A stretch of DNA of 64,000 nucleotides from Halomonas qaidamensis (GCF_025917315.1 NZ_CP080627.1:62001-126000), one strand, 5' to 3'; shown: positions 31,395 to 40,969, numbered from the stretch's first letter. Numbers and translations are program-made. The notes: generated by a model not told the origin, from the letters alone.

Positions 31395-32522
31395 ATGGTA
31401 AACCGTTATCGTGATGTTAAACGCTGGCTACGCTATGTGGCTGTAGTGACAACGAGTTGTTTACTGGCCATGCCAGCAGCGGCGGAACGAGTACGAGAAT
31501 TATCAAGCTTTGCCGGGGTGCGCGACAACCAGCTGGTTGGATACGGTTTGGTCGTGGGGCTAGATAGCACTGGTGACCAAACTACCCAGGCACCGTTTAC
31601 TAGCCAAAGTTTAACGAACATGCTCTCGCAGTTAGGCGTTACGGTGCCGGCTGGCACGAACTTGCAGCTTCGCAACGTTGCTGCTGTCATGGTCACTGCT
31701 GACTTACCGCCGTTTTCACGCCCAGGCCAGCGCTTGGATATCGTTGTATCTTCGATTGCCAATGCCCGTAGCTTACGTGGTGGAACGCTGTTGATGACCC
31801 CTCTAAAAGGTGCTGATGGCGATACCTATGCCATTGCCCAAGGCAATATGCTGGTGGGCGGTGCGGGTGCTCAAGCAGGCGGCAGTAGTGTGCAGATCAA
31901 TCAGCAAGCATCCGGCCGTATTCCTAACGGCGCGTTGGTTGAGCGGGAAGTGCCTTTAAATCTCGGCGGTAACGGTGGACGGTTAGAATTACAGCTTAAC
32001 GAGTCAGATTTTGGCACGGTCCAGCGCATGGTCACGGCGATTAATAATGAATTTGGTCAATCGGTAGCCTATGCGCGCAATGGACGGGTGATCGCACTTG
32101 ATGGTCCTATGGATGACAATGCCCGCGTTAACTTTATGGCGCGGGTAGAAAATGTCCAGGTAACGCCGATGGATGCCCCCGCGCGCGTGGTGCTCAATGC
32201 CCGTACCGGCTCCGTAGTGATGAATAGCGCGGTGACCCTTCGCCAAGCAGCGGTCGCCCACGGTAATTTATCTATTATGATTGACACCCAGTTCGGGGTT
32301 AGCCAGCCAGCTCCTTTTGGTGAAGGCGAAACAGTAGTGGTACCTGATACAGATATTGAAATTGAGCAGCAGGAAGCCTTTCTACAAATTGTAGAAGGCG
32401 CCCAGTTGAACGAAGTGGTTAATGCGCTCAATGCCTTAGGAGCCACCCCCCAAGATTTAATGTCGATTCTTGAAGCGTTGAAGGCCTCCGGATCGCTTCG
32501 CGCAGAGCTTGAGGTTATTTAA
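31395..32522 (+). CDS. flgI: Flagellar P-ring protein FlgI
   Basis: A 375-residue periplasmic P-ring subunit with a cleavable signal peptide (VAVVTTSCLLAMPAAA, cleavage before ERV). The core motifs ELSSFAGVRDNQLVGYGLVVGL, TSQSLTNMLSQLGV and the C-terminal LNALGATPQDLMSILEALKASG are conserved. The ATG at 31395 is chosen because it gives a normal signal peptide; a GTG at 31362 has no ribosome site. The stop overlaps the flgJ start by 1 base. FlgA (25.2-25.9 kb) is its assembly chaperone. Confidence 0.95.
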   Translation: MVNRYRDVKRWLRYVAVVTTSCLLAMPAAAERVRELSSFAGVRDNQLVGYGLVVGLDSTGDQTTQAPFTSQSLTNMLSQLGVTVPAGTNLQLRNVAAVMVTADLPPFSRPGQRLDIVVSSIANARSLRGGTLLMTPLKGADGDTYAIAQGNMLVGGAGAQAGGSSVQINQQASGRIPNGALVEREVPLNLGGNGGRLELQLNESDFGTVQRMVTAINNEFGQSVAYARNGRVIALDGPMDDNARVNFMARVENVQVTPMDAPARVVLNARTGSVVMNSAVTLRQAAVAHGNLSIMIDTQFGVSQPAPFGEGETVVVPDTDIEIEQQEAFLQIVEGAQLNEVVNALNALGATPQDLMSILEALKASGSLRAELEVI

Positions 32523-33583
32523 TGAGCATTGGCGATATGACCAGCCAATTTGCGCTGGATATGAATGGCTTCCAGCGCTTGCAGCATAACGCTCGGATGA
32601 ACCCTGATGCCGGTGTTCATGGTGCTGCGCAGCAGTTTGAAGCGCTCTTTGTGCAGATGATGATGAAAAGCATGCGCGATGCCACTCCCTCTTCTGGTTT
32701 GTTGAGTAGTTCAACCACCGATACCTATCAGCAGATGCTGGATCAACAGTGGTCGCAAGTCATCTCATCGAAAGGCATGGGGTTGGCGGATATGCTAGTA
32801 GAGCAGCTGCAGCGCCAGGGCGTCGTCAATAATAAGGTAGAGGGTGGCGATCAAGAACTACAGGCGTTAATTGCTGGGATACCCCGTGGTACTCCTAAAG
32901 TGCTGGATGATCCGCTGCAGCCGACTAATCATGGTTATGCCCCCGAGTCGGGTAATGGACGCTTCTTAGCTGAGCTAGACGCGATAAGCCAACGGTCAGC
33001 CGCTGAGGTGAGCAATACCAGCACGTCCTCTACAGCGCTCTCCTCTGCTACGCCTACGTCCGCCGCGACACCTGCTAGTTTCAGCCATGCGCCTGATCAC
33101 GTTCAGCGCTTCTTAACGACATTAGCGGCTCCAGCTCAGGCGGCAAGTCATGCCACCGGCGTTCCGGCTGAGCTTATTTTGGCACAAGCAGCACTGGAAA
33201 CAGGCTGGGGACGCCATGAAATTGCCACCCAACACGGTGGTAATAGCCACAATTTGTTTGGTATTAAAGCGGGCAGCCACTGGCAAGGCAAGACGACCGA
33301 TATCGTGACACATGAATACATTAACGGCCGTCGAACTCAAATTGTGGACTCTTTCCGCGTGTATGATTCGTTTGAACATGCGTTTACCGACTATGCCAAT
33401 TTGATTGGCAATAATCCTCGTTACGCGGGCGTAGTCCAGGCCGCTGATGCGCATCAAGCCGCTCACGAGTTACAACGAGGCGGTTATGCGACGGACCCCC
33501 AATACGCTGACAAACTGGTCGCCGTTATGAATACCATGGGGCCGATTGCACCAGGACGCGATTTTCTTGCAGATTCCCGCTAA
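32522..33583 (+). CDS. flgJ: Flagellar rod assembly protein and peptidoglycan hydrolase FlgJ
   Basis: A 353-residue bifunctional protein, the dual-domain form. N-terminal ~100 residues form the rod cap (AAQQFEALFVQMMMKSMRDA); a low-complexity Ser/Thr/Ala linker (~155-185) follows; then a glucosaminidase domain with LAQAALETGWGRHE (catalytic glutamate), NLFGIKAG and YANLIGNNPRYAGV. It caps the growing rod and opens the peptidoglycan. About 40 residues longer than E. coli FlgJ, mainly in the linker. Overlaps flgI by one base. Confidence 0.96.
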   Translation: MSIGDMTSQFALDMNGFQRLQHNARMNPDAGVHGAAQQFEALFVQMMMKSMRDATPSSGLLSSSTTDTYQQMLDQQWSQVISSKGMGLADMLVEQLQRQGVVNNKVEGGDQELQALIAGIPRGTPKVLDDPLQPTNHGYAPESGNGRFLAELDAISQRSAAEVSNTSTSSTALSSATPTSAATPASFSHAPDHVQRFLTTLAAPAQAASHATGVPAELILAQAALETGWGRHEIATQHGGNSHNLFGIKAGSHWQGKTTDIVTHEYINGRRTQIVDSFRVYDSFEHAFTDYANLIGNNPRYAGVVQAADAHQAAHELQRGGYATDPQYADKLVAVMNTMGPIAPGRDFLADSR

Positions 33584-33591
33584 CGCACGAT

Positions 33592-33618
33592 TCAAGTTTT
33601 TCTGCGCACTGCCGATAG
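33592..33618 (+). promoter_or_regulatory. Sigma-28 (FliA) promoter of flgKL
   Basis: TCAAG (33592-33596) and GCCGATAG (33611-33618) are spaced by 14 bases, the same -35 variant as in enterobacterial flgK promoters. It lies in the 62-base gap after flgJ. The -10 half forms an inverted repeat GCCGATA-N7-TATCGGC (33611-33631) across the start site. Confidence 0.9.
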
Positions 33619-33645
33619 ACTTGTTATCGGCCTAAGGAATTGACC

Positions 33646-35304
33646 ATGAGCATGTTTTCAATCGGCTTAAGCGGCCTCAATGCGGCGCAGAATGCCCTCA
33701 GTACTACCAGCAACAATATCAGTAACGTTTATACGCCTGGGTATAACCGTGAGCTGGCTCAGCTTGGCCAAGGGCCGGTTGGGGGCGGCGTTAAAGTTGA
33801 CAGTATCGAACGCCAATTCAATACCTATGTCTCGAACCAGCTTAACAACGCCAAAACGCAATCAAGTGCGTTGAACACTTACAATAACCAAGTGACCCAA
33901 ATTGATAACTTACTCGCGGATCGTGAAGCGGGTTTGTCGCCATTGATGCAGTCGTTTTTCTCATCGCTAGAAGATTTAGCCGGCGCACCATCGGACCCAG
34001 CGGCCCGCCAAGGGGTCGTAGGTAATGCCAATACACTTAGCGCTCAGTTCCGTTCCTTTGATGGTTACCTGCAAGACATGCAGAGCAACGTTAATAGTCA
34101 GATTAGGGACGAAATTACCCAGGTCAATAACACCGTAGAGCAAATTGCTGGACTAAATCGTGAGATTGCTCTGGCTCGTGCTCGCAGTGGAGAAGCCCCA
34201 AATAGCCTTTTAAACCAGCGCGATCATTTTATTTCTGAACTTAATGAGCGCATGGATATACGTTTAAATATCCAAGATGGAAAAAGCTACAATCTCAGCC
34301 TACCAAACGGTCAGCCGCTGGTAACAGGTACCAATGCGTTTAGGCTGGAAGCCATACCTTCTGAGGCTGATCCACAGCGAACGGTGGTGGGCTATCGCGA
34401 TGGCCAAGGAAAAGTGACTCAGCTGGAAGAGTCAACGATTAAAGGCGGTGCGTTGGGTGGTTTAATGACGTTTCGCTCAGAAACTCTGGATAAAACGCAG
34501 AATCAAATTGGCCAACTGGCAGTGTCACTTTCTGTGGCGTTTAATGAGCAGCACAAGCAGGGGGTCGACCTGAATGGTGAGCAAGGGGGAGACTTCTTCA
34601 CTGTACGATCACCTCAGACGATCAGCCATGATGATAACAGCGGTGTTGCCATCGTTGAGTCTGCTGAGTTTGATATCGACACGCTAGATCAGCTTCGCGC
34701 AACAGATTATACCGTTCGTTTTGAAGGCAATACGCCAACGGTAACGCGCAACGATAACGGCGAGACGGTAGACGATGTTGACTGGAATGCGGGAACCGGC
34801 GCGCTGACGTTTGGTGGAGTCGCTCTCACGTTTAGCAACACACCTGCCAATGGCGACCGGTTTGAAGTGCAACCAGTACGCCGTGGTGCTAGCGATATGA
34901 ATGTGGCGGTCAATGACCTAGACCGTATCGCAGCGGGTAAGCCATCAAACCCTGAAGACAATCCTGAGGATTGGGTAACGGCGGGCGCTGGTGATAACCG
35001 CAATGCCTTGGCGTTACAGGACCTACAGCAAAAACCCATTGTGGGAGGTAGCGCATCGGTGAGTGGCGCGTATGGCGTGATTGTCAGCGATGTGGGTAAC
35101 CGTACTAATATTACGCAGGTGAACTTAGATGCACGCCAAGGGTTAACCGATCAATTGAAAGCCGTTCAGCAATCTGAGTCGGGCGTTAACCTTGATGAAG
35201 AAGCAGCTAACCTGATTCGCTACCAACAGTATTACCAAGCGAATGCGCGTGTGATTGATACCGCAGGCGCGATGATGGACACCATTTTGAACCTGCGGAA
35301 TTAA
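33646..35304 (+). CDS. flgK: Flagellar hook-associated protein 1, FlgK
   Basis: A 552-residue hook-filament junction protein, near the E. coli length of 547. The N-terminal MSMFSIGLSGLNAAQNALST and NNISNVYTPGYNRE and the C-terminal SGVNLDEEAANLIRYQQYYQ helix are conserved; the middle region (~300-480) is variable. The ATG at 33646 has AAGGA 7 bases upstream. It has its own sigma-28 promoter and is followed by flgL after 15 bases, making a class 3 unit that FlgN would chaperone. Confidence 0.96.
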   Translation: MSMFSIGLSGLNAAQNALSTTSNNISNVYTPGYNRELAQLGQGPVGGGVKVDSIERQFNTYVSNQLNNAKTQSSALNTYNNQVTQIDNLLADREAGLSPLMQSFFSSLEDLAGAPSDPAARQGVVGNANTLSAQFRSFDGYLQDMQSNVNSQIRDEITQVNNTVEQIAGLNREIALARARSGEAPNSLLNQRDHFISELNERMDIRLNIQDGKSYNLSLPNGQPLVTGTNAFRLEAIPSEADPQRTVVGYRDGQGKVTQLEESTIKGGALGGLMTFRSETLDKTQNQIGQLAVSLSVAFNEQHKQGVDLNGEQGGDFFTVRSPQTISHDDNSGVAIVESAEFDIDTLDQLRATDYTVRFEGNTPTVTRNDNGETVDDVDWNAGTGALTFGGVALTFSNTPANGDRFEVQPVRRGASDMNVAVNDLDRIAAGKPSNPEDNPEDWVTAGAGDNRNALALQDLQQKPIVGGSASVSGAYGVIVSDVGNRTNITQVNLDARQGLTDQLKAVQQSESGVNLDEEAANLIRYQQYYQANARVIDTAGAMMDTILNLRN

Positions 35305-35319
35305 TAAGGAGCTTAGGCG

Positions 35320-36573
35320 ATGCGTATCAGCACGGTCACCATGTTTGAGCAGAGCACGGCTTCTATTAACCGTCAGCAAAGTGATTTCTTAAAAGTTAGT
35401 CAACAGATTGCCAGCGGTCGTCGCGTGGTTAATCCTTCTGATGACCCCCAAGCTGCGTCGCGTGCCGTGGGCGTTGATCAATCCAAAGCGATGACCCAAC
35501 AGTTTGCCGATGCTCGGGTGACGGCACGCAATTCGCTATCGCAGACAGAGAGCATTCTGAACAGCGTCAGTGATGCGGTTACTAGTGCAAAAACACTATT
35601 AATCCAAGCCTCGAGCGATACGCTGAGTGATGTGGACCGTGAGTCCATTGCCAGTGAGCTAAAAGGTATCTACGAAACCATGTTGGGGCAGGCGAATGCC
35701 ACCGATGGTAATGGTCGCTACCTGTTCGGTGGTTACAAAGATAATGCGCCGCCATTTGTAAAATCCGCGGAAGGCGGCGTGGAGTATAACGGTGACAGTA
35801 GTGTGCGCCAGCAGCGTGTTGATGCCTCCCGCTTGATGCCAGTTGCTGAAAATGGTGTCACCGTTTTTCAGGGCGTACCCAGTGGCGCCGGCTATATCGC
35901 TGAAGCCAATGCAGAGAATCAAGGAAGCGTTACTTTCAGCGGCCCCCAGCTGACGGACGTTAACGCTTCCGGCTATGGCGATAGCTACCGTGTCGTGTTC
36001 AAAGAAGATACGTCGCTGGACAGCGGCATCAGCTATCACGTACAGCGCTTTAGTGGAGGTGCGTGGCAAGAGGATGCGGCGAGCGCAGTGGCCAGTGGCG
36101 AATATGTCGGCGACGGTCAGCAGCTTAGCTTTGGTGGTATTAATGTCACGCTAACCGGCAGCGCTGAGCCTGATGATGAAATTCTGATCGCCCAAGCGGG
36201 CAGTGAACAGCGCGGTGCTGACCTGTTTCGCACCATGGAAGCGGCTATTAGCGTACTAGAAACGCCAGCTCAAAGTGCGACGGATAAAGCCGCCTTGCGT
36301 AATACACTAAACACGTCAATGCGCGACCTTGATAACGCCCTTGATAACGTACTGACCGTTCGTGCATCGGCGGGTGCCCGGCTGAATGAACTAGATGTGG
36401 TTGATGCGGTAGGCGGCAACCGAATGCTTAACTATGAGCAAACGCTGTCTGACTTAGTCGATTTGGATTATGCCGACGCGATTTCTGAATATAGCCTGCG
36501 GCAAGTAGGACTACAGGCCGCTCAGAAAGCGTTCGTCGATATTCGCGGCATGTCGCTATTCGATTATATGTAG
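35320..36573 (+). CDS. flgL: Flagellar hook-associated protein 3, FlgL
   Basis: A 417-residue junction protein, longer than the 317 residues of E. coli because of an insert in the middle. The flagellin-like N-terminus MRISTVTMFEQSTASINRQQ, with SGRRVVNPSDDPQAA, and the C-terminal LDYADAISEYSLRQVGLQAA helix are clear. A central ~110-residue stretch (from about 175) with VTFSGPQLTDVNASGYGDSY has no helical character and resembles a beta-rich insertion seen in longer FlgL proteins. It ends only 11 bases from the convergent fliR stop. Confidence 0.94.
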   Translation: MRISTVTMFEQSTASINRQQSDFLKVSQQIASGRRVVNPSDDPQAASRAVGVDQSKAMTQQFADARVTARNSLSQTESILNSVSDAVTSAKTLLIQASSDTLSDVDRESIASELKGIYETMLGQANATDGNGRYLFGGYKDNAPPFVKSAEGGVEYNGDSSVRQQRVDASRLMPVAENGVTVFQGVPSGAGYIAEANAENQGSVTFSGPQLTDVNASGYGDSYRVVFKEDTSLDSGISYHVQRFSGGAWQEDAASAVASGEYVGDGQQLSFGGINVTLTGSAEPDDEILIAQAGSEQRGADLFRTMEAAISVLETPAQSATDKAALRNTLNTSMRDLDNALDNVLTVRASAGARLNELDVVDAVGGNRMLNYEQTLSDLVDLDYADAISEYSLRQVGLQAAQKAFVDIRGMSLFDYM

Positions 36574-36584
36574 TGGTTTATGAC

Positions 36585-37376
36585 TTAGCCCAAGGGAGCC
36601 ATCGTTTCGATCAAGCTCTGCATAAAGGCGAGCCCTTGGCTAAAAAGGTGCTGTAAAAAACGGCCAATATCGGTCATTAGCACCATCAACAGAATTAGTC
36701 CCACGGTTAATGAGGCAGGGAAGCCGATATTGAATACCGTCAATTGTGGTGCTGAACGGTTGAGGATGCCGAGCGCTAAGTTAATGATTAACAGTGAGCC
36801 GACCAGCGGTAGCGCGAGTAACATGCCGGAGGCAAAAATAGTTCCCGCATAGCGTGCCAGCAGCTCAAACGCATTCGGGTTTAAGGCACCAATGCCGATA
36901 GGCAGTGTTTCAAAGCTCATTATTAATGTTTCTAACACCATCAGGTGGCCATTCAAGGCAAGAAACATCAACAGCGTAATCATATAAAGAATACGTGATA
37001 GCACCATAATGTTGGTGCCGCTCGACATATCGAAAAAACTGGCAAACGCCAACCCCATCTGTAAGCCGATAAACTCGCCGGCAGCTTGAACCACGGCGAA
37101 AATAATATGCATGACTAAGCCAATAGCAACGCCTATCAACAGCTGCTCAATCATGATGCCCAGGCTCGCCCACGACATGATGGGAACGTCAGGCATGGCA
37201 GGCAATATCGGGGCAATTACAATGGCAATAATAGCCGCTAGTGCCACCTTAGCCTGATTCGGAACGCTGGAGTGGCCCCATAAGGGCGAGGCTGCCATAA
37301 AGGCAGTAATGCGAGTAAACGGCCAAAGAAACGCCACTAACCACGCCTGTAACTGGGCGAATGTCACCTCCACCAT
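36585..37376 (-). CDS. fliR: Flagellar export gate protein FliR
   Basis: A 263-residue inner-membrane protein with about six membrane segments; E. coli FliR is 261. With FliP and FliQ it forms the helical export gate inside the MS ring. The N-terminus MVEVTFAQLQAWLVAFLWPF and the family block LQMGLAFASFFDMSSGTN support it. It follows fliQ by 4 bases and is the last gene of fliLMNOPQR; its 3' end nearly abuts that of flgL, with no terminator seen between. Confidence 0.95.
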   Translation of the reverse strand: MVEVTFAQLQAWLVAFLWPFTRITAFMAASPLWGHSSVPNQAKVALAAIIAIVIAPILPAMPDVPIMSWASLGIMIEQLLIGVAIGLVMHIIFAVVQAAGEFIGLQMGLAFASFFDMSSGTNIMVLSRILYMITLLMFLALNGHLMVLETLIMSFETLPIGIGALNPNAFELLARYAGTIFASGMLLALPLVGSLLIINLALGILNRSAPQLTVFNIGFPASLTVGLILLMVLMTDIGRFLQHLFSQGLAFMQSLIETMAPLG

Positions 37377-37380
37377 GGCG

Positions 37381-37650
37381 TTACATCACCATGCTGGGGA
37401 TATTAGTGAAGAGGCGATGCGTGAAGTCGGTGATCAAACCAATTAGCCAGGGCCCAGCAAGTACCAGAACGGCAAAGACGGCTAATATTTTAGGAATAAA
37501 GGTTAGCGTCATTTCATTTATTTGGGTGGCCGCCTGGAACAAGCTAATGATTAGGCCAGTGAAAAGGGCGGCCAGCAGCATGGGGCCTGCAAGCAAAAGC
37601 GTTACCCGCATACCTTGGTAAGCAATGCTCATCACCATTTCCGGGGTCAT
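37381..37650 (-). CDS. fliQ: Flagellar export gate protein FliQ
   Basis: An 89-residue protein with two membrane helices, exactly the family length, starting MTPEMVMSIAYQGMRVTLLL and containing LIISLFQAATQINEMTLTFIPK (partly quoted), the diagnostic loop. Four copies surround the FliP-FliR core of the gate. It lies 28 bases after fliP and 4 bases before fliR. Confidence 0.97.
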   Translation of the reverse strand: MTPEMVMSIAYQGMRVTLLLAGPMLLAALFTGLIISLFQAATQINEMTLTFIPKILAVFAVLVLAGPWLIGLITDFTHRLFTNIPSMVM

Positions 37651-37678
37651 AGATACTCCTGGCCGCTGAACGCGACGC

Positions 37679-38458
37679 TCAAATCATGTAAAAGCTTTCT
37701 GCAAGTGAGCCTATAATTAACTGCCAGCCATCTACCAACACAAACAGCATGAGCTTAAAAGGTAGTGAAATTGTGATTGGTGGCACCATCATCATACCGA
37801 GTGCCATTAGCGTACTCGCCACGACTAAATCAATAATCAGAAAAGGAATAAAAATCGTAAAACCAATCTGAAACGCAGTCTTAAGCTCACTGGTAACGAA
37901 GGCGGGTAGTAAGACCCGCATAGGTAACTCTTCGGGGCCTTGCATCGGGCCAACATCGGCAAGGCGAACAAATAGCGCTAAGTCAGGCTCGCGGGTTTGG
38001 GCGAGCATGAATTCTCGAAACGGTTGCTGAGCCCGCAGTAAGAACTCTTCAAAATTGATTGTTTCATTCGTGAGCGGCAGCCAAGCGGCGTCATACACTT
38101 GGTTTAAAACAGGCGACATAATAAAAAACGTCAAAAACAACGCGATACCCAATAAAACTTGGTTCGGTGGCGTTGCCTGGGTGCCCATGGCGGTCCGCAG
38201 CAAGCTAAGTACAATAATGATGCGCGTAAAACTGGTCATCATTAGTAGCATGGCTGGCAAAAAGGCCAAAGAGCTTAAGAACAGGAGCGTTTGTAACGAC
38301 AGCGACCACTGTTGGCCGCCATTATCCAACGGTTGAGACACCAGCCCAGGCAGCTGTTGAGCGTGAGCAGGTAGAATAAATAAGCAGCAGGCGATAGCGG
38401 CAAGTATTAGCCACCAACGCCGCCCAACAGGCCAAGCGACATGCATCTTGTATCTCAT
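37679..38458 (-). CDS. fliP: Flagellar export gate protein FliP
   Basis: A 259-residue inner-membrane protein with a cleavable signal peptide (cleavage after AHA near residue 33), as in FliP generally. Motifs [23 protein letters not shown] and [14 protein letters not shown] (partly quoted) and the C-terminal [20 protein letters not shown] are diagnostic. Five copies form the gate pore. Its start overlaps the fliO stop by 4 bases (ATGA). Confidence 0.97.
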   Translation of the reverse strand: MRYKMHVAWPVGRRWWLILAAIACCLFILPAHAQQLPGLVSQPLDNGGQQWSLSLQTLLFLSSLAFLPAMLLMMTSFTRIIIVLSLLRTAMGTQATPPNQVLLGIALFLTFFIMSPVLNQVYDAAWLPLTNETINFEEFLLRAQQPFREFMLAQTREPDLALFVRLADVGPMQGPEELPMRVLLPAFVTSELKTAFQIGFTIFIPFLIIDLVVASTLMALGMMMVPPITISLPFKLMLFVLVDGWQLIIGSLAESFYMI

Positions 38459-38907
38459 GATGTGTGGTTTGAATCGGGGGCGGTAGAAGGCGGGCTATCC
38501 TGTTTGCCCCGGTGGCTGGCAAGTGCCTGGGCTAAACGCTGAGAAAAACGCGAAGGCGCCTCGGGGGGGGGCGAGTTAGGGCGGTCAGTCGGCGCAGGTC
38601 GTTCATGCAGTTTGGTTATCCGCCCACTGCTCACGCCGACCACCAGCCAGGTATCCTCTATTTCAACCACGACAATACGTTCGCGATTGCCTACCGCAGT
38701 GTTACCCACAATTTTTAAGTGGGCTCCGTGTTGATGACGCGCGGTTTGCCAGCGTTTCAGTACCGCTGTGCACAGCAAAATAATGGCAATGACCAGCGCG
38801 AGTGACGCTGCTGTTTTGCCGAGTGCTGCCATGCCTATTAAGGCATCACCACTGCCGCTTATGGCATCAAGTGAAGAGCCTGATGAAGAAGAGGGTACGG
38901 CGCTCAT
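38455..38907 (-). CDS. fliO: Flagellar protein FliO
   Basis: A 150-residue protein with one membrane helix (~31-49, [18 protein letters not shown]) and a small cytoplasmic domain ([32 protein letters not shown]), followed by a proline/serine-rich disordered tail. FliO helps FliP assemble. The family is weakly conserved, so the call also rests on its position between fliN and fliP with 4-base overlaps at both ends. Confidence 0.9.
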   Translation of the reverse strand: MSAVPSSSSGSSLDAISGSGDALIGMAALGKTAASLALVIAIILLCTAVLKRWQTARHQHGAHLKIVGNTAVGNRERIVVVEIEDTWLVVGVSSGRITKLHERPAPTDRPNSPPPEAPSRFSQRLAQALASHRGKQDSPPSTAPDSNHTS

Positions 38908-39419
38908 CGGTTGAGTTTATGAATGCGCTCAGAGGGAGTGATAATCTCGGTAATTCGGATGCCATATTTATCATCCACCACGACGACTTCCCCTTGGGCG
39001 ATTAAATAGCCGTTGATCAAAATATCCATAGGCTCGCCAGCGAGACCTTCCAACTCAATCACCGAACCCTGGGCAAGTTCAAGGAGTTGCTTGATGGTCA
39101 GCTTTGTACGACCTAACTCCACCGTCAACTTGACCGGGATGTCCATGATCATTTCCAAGTCGCGAGACTCAGAATGGCCACTCTCAGCAGTTAATGGGCG
39201 AAATACTTCATCACTTGCCGGTTTAGCGACAGGCGCTTCTTGCTCTGGCTCGTTGCTTGAGGAATCGATCTCTTCCGCAGCTTCTTGCTCGGCCATCGCC
39301 GCTGCCCAAGGATCCTCCTCACCTGTGGCATCGGCACTTGTGGGTTCTTCTTGCTCAGACATGGCGTCCGCCCAATCGTCATCAGAGACTTTTTGATCGG
39401 GGTTGTTTGGATCAGTCAT
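38904..39419 (-). CDS. fliN: Flagellar motor switch protein FliN
   Basis: A 171-residue C-ring protein. The C-terminal SpoA domain (~85-165: MDIPVKLTVELGRTKLTIKQ, VIELEGLAGEPMDILINGYL) is well conserved. The N-terminal ~70 residues are acidic and include two related motifs, DDWADAMSEQEE and EDPWAAAMAEQEA, so this tail looks internally duplicated; E. coli FliN is shorter (137). It forms the base of the switch complex with FliM and contacts FliH during export. It overlaps fliM and fliO by 4 bases each. Confidence 0.95.
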   Translation of the reverse strand: MTDPNNPDQKVSDDDWADAMSEQEEPTSADATGEEDPWAAAMAEQEAAEEIDSSSNEPEQEAPVAKPASDEVFRPLTAESGHSESRDLEMIMDIPVKLTVELGRTKLTIKQLLELAQGSVIELEGLAGEPMDILINGYLIAQGEVVVVDDKYGIRITEIITPSERIHKLNR

Positions 39420-40471
39420 GCTTTGGGTTCCTTGGCTTTCTGTCGCGTTGAACCTTTAATAAAGTCCTTGGACGATAGGTTGTTCATAGCGGCATGGTCG
39501 ATCATACGTAGCACGCGTAATGCGCGTTGCTGCTGTTGGCTCCCGTACTCGCACTCCATCACCGGAACACCGTCGACACGAGCGGTGATTGTGTTGGGGA
39601 TATCCATGGGCAATACATCGCCCTTTTTTAGCCCCATTACATGGGCAATGCGGCTGGGTATTTGTGCAAACTCAGCGACTAGCTCAACTTCTGATTGACG
39701 AAGCTCGCTCGCCATACGCCGTGACCATGTGCCGTCATGATCATGGTTACTGTCGTTAATAGGGTTGGCGAGTAGATCCCTAAGTGGCTCAATCATGGCG
39801 TAGGGCATGCAAATCTGAAAGTTGCTCGATAGGTTGCCCACTTCGATATTAAATTTGGTATTCACCACAATCTCGTTGGGCGAGTTGGTGATGTTGGCAA
39901 ACTTAGACTGAACTTCGGAGCGTAAAAAGAACGCTTCCAGGGGATAAACTACCTTCCAGGCTTCTTGGTAGGCATCAATAGCCAAGTTGAGCAGACGCTG
40001 GATAATACGCTGTTCGGTGTTGGTAAACTCGCGACCATCTGACTTTGTCACAAAACGACCGTCGCCACCAAACAGGTTATCTACCACCATAAATACCAAG
40101 TTTGGTGGAAAAACAACGAGTGCTGATCCGCGTAACGGCTTCATTGATACAAGGTTTAAGTTAGTGGGTACCGGAACGTTACGCGAAAAATCGCTAAAGC
40201 TTTGGTACCGCATCGACTCAACGGTGATGTCCGCACTACGACGAATCAAATTAAACAAGCCATTACGGAAGTAGCGAGCGAAACGTTCATTGATAAAATC
40301 TAATGCATGTAAGCGTTCACGGATGACCCTATGCTGTGTTGCTGGGTCGTAGGGACGAACGCGGTTTTCATCCTGCGCAGATGATGACGAAGTGGCAGGC
40401 TCATCATCTCCACTAACGCCCTTTAGCAAGGCATCAATTTCTTCCTGGGACAGTAGATCGTCCTGCGACAT
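39416..40471 (-). CDS. fliM: Flagellar motor switch protein FliM
   Basis: A 351-residue switch protein. The N-terminal segment MSQDDLLSQEEIDALLKG is the docking site for phosphorylated CheY. A linker (~20-45) precedes the CheC-like middle domain (~50-240, contacting FliG), and a SpoA C-terminal domain (~265-335) binds FliN. Length is near E. coli's 334. It follows fliL by 21 bases and overlaps fliN by 4. CheY itself is not encoded in this window. Confidence 0.96.
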   Translation of the reverse strand: MSQDDLLSQEEIDALLKGVSGDDEPATSSSSAQDENRVRPYDPATQHRVIRERLHALDFINERFARYFRNGLFNLIRRSADITVESMRYQSFSDFSRNVPVPTNLNLVSMKPLRGSALVVFPPNLVFMVVDNLFGGDGRFVTKSDGREFTNTEQRIIQRLLNLAIDAYQEAWKVVYPLEAFFLRSEVQSKFANITNSPNEIVVNTKFNIEVGNLSSNFQICMPYAMIEPLRDLLANPINDSNHDHDGTWSRRMASELRQSEVELVAEFAQIPSRIAHVMGLKKGDVLPMDIPNTITARVDGVPVMECEYGSQQQQRALRVLRMIDHAAMNNLSSKDFIKGSTRQKAKEPKA

Positions 40472-40492
40472 GAACGGCTCCAGTTCCCGGGG

Positions 40493-40969
40493 TTATTGCA
40501 CAATAAATTCGGTAAACAGCACTTCCCGTAAATCTAAGGGAGGCTGATTTTCGGTAAGAGGAACGTTCAAGCGGCTGATAATAGCTTGAGCTAGCTCTTC
40601 TTTACCCTCAGTAGACGTTAATTCATCGGCTTGCTTGCCTGATAATAAGATAAGCAAGCGGCTACGTACCTGAGGCATGTGCTCTTCAATAATCGTCTTG
40701 CTTTGTTCGTTGCCAACCCGAAGCGTAATGCCGGTATAAAGTAAGCGGGAGCCATAACGGTCATCGGCTAGATTGACAGTAAACGGGTCAATGCGTGTGA
40801 AAACAGGCGGTACATGTTCAACGCTTTGCTGTGTTTCATCGTTTTCAGCACTTCCGCTACGTTGATCAAGCACTAAATAGATTGCTGCCGCGGCACCCGC
40901 CGACGATAGCAGTACTAGTACAATCATTATCCAAAGCAGTTTTTTAGACCCGCTGCTTGCTTCTGCCAT
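40493..40969 (-). CDS. fliL: Flagellar basal body-associated protein FliL
   Basis: A 158-residue single-pass membrane protein: membrane helix ~10-33 (LLWIMIVLVLLSSAGAAAAI in part), a short linker, then a periplasmic stomatin-like domain (FTRIDPFTVNLADDRYGSRL, LLYTGITLRVG, EEHMPQVRSRLLILLSG). It rings the stator units and affects torque. It is the first gene of fliLMNOPQR; the 194-base gap from fliK contains a hairpin that may end the fliK transcript, so a promoter for fliL probably lies in the gap. Confidence 0.94.
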   Translation of the reverse strand: MAEASSGSKKLLWIMIVLVLLSSAGAAAAIYLVLDQRSGSAENDETQQSVEHVPPVFTRIDPFTVNLADDRYGSRLLYTGITLRVGNEQSKTIIEEHMPQVRSRLLILLSGKQADELTSTEGKEELAQAIISRLNVPLTENQPPLDLREVLFTEFIVQ

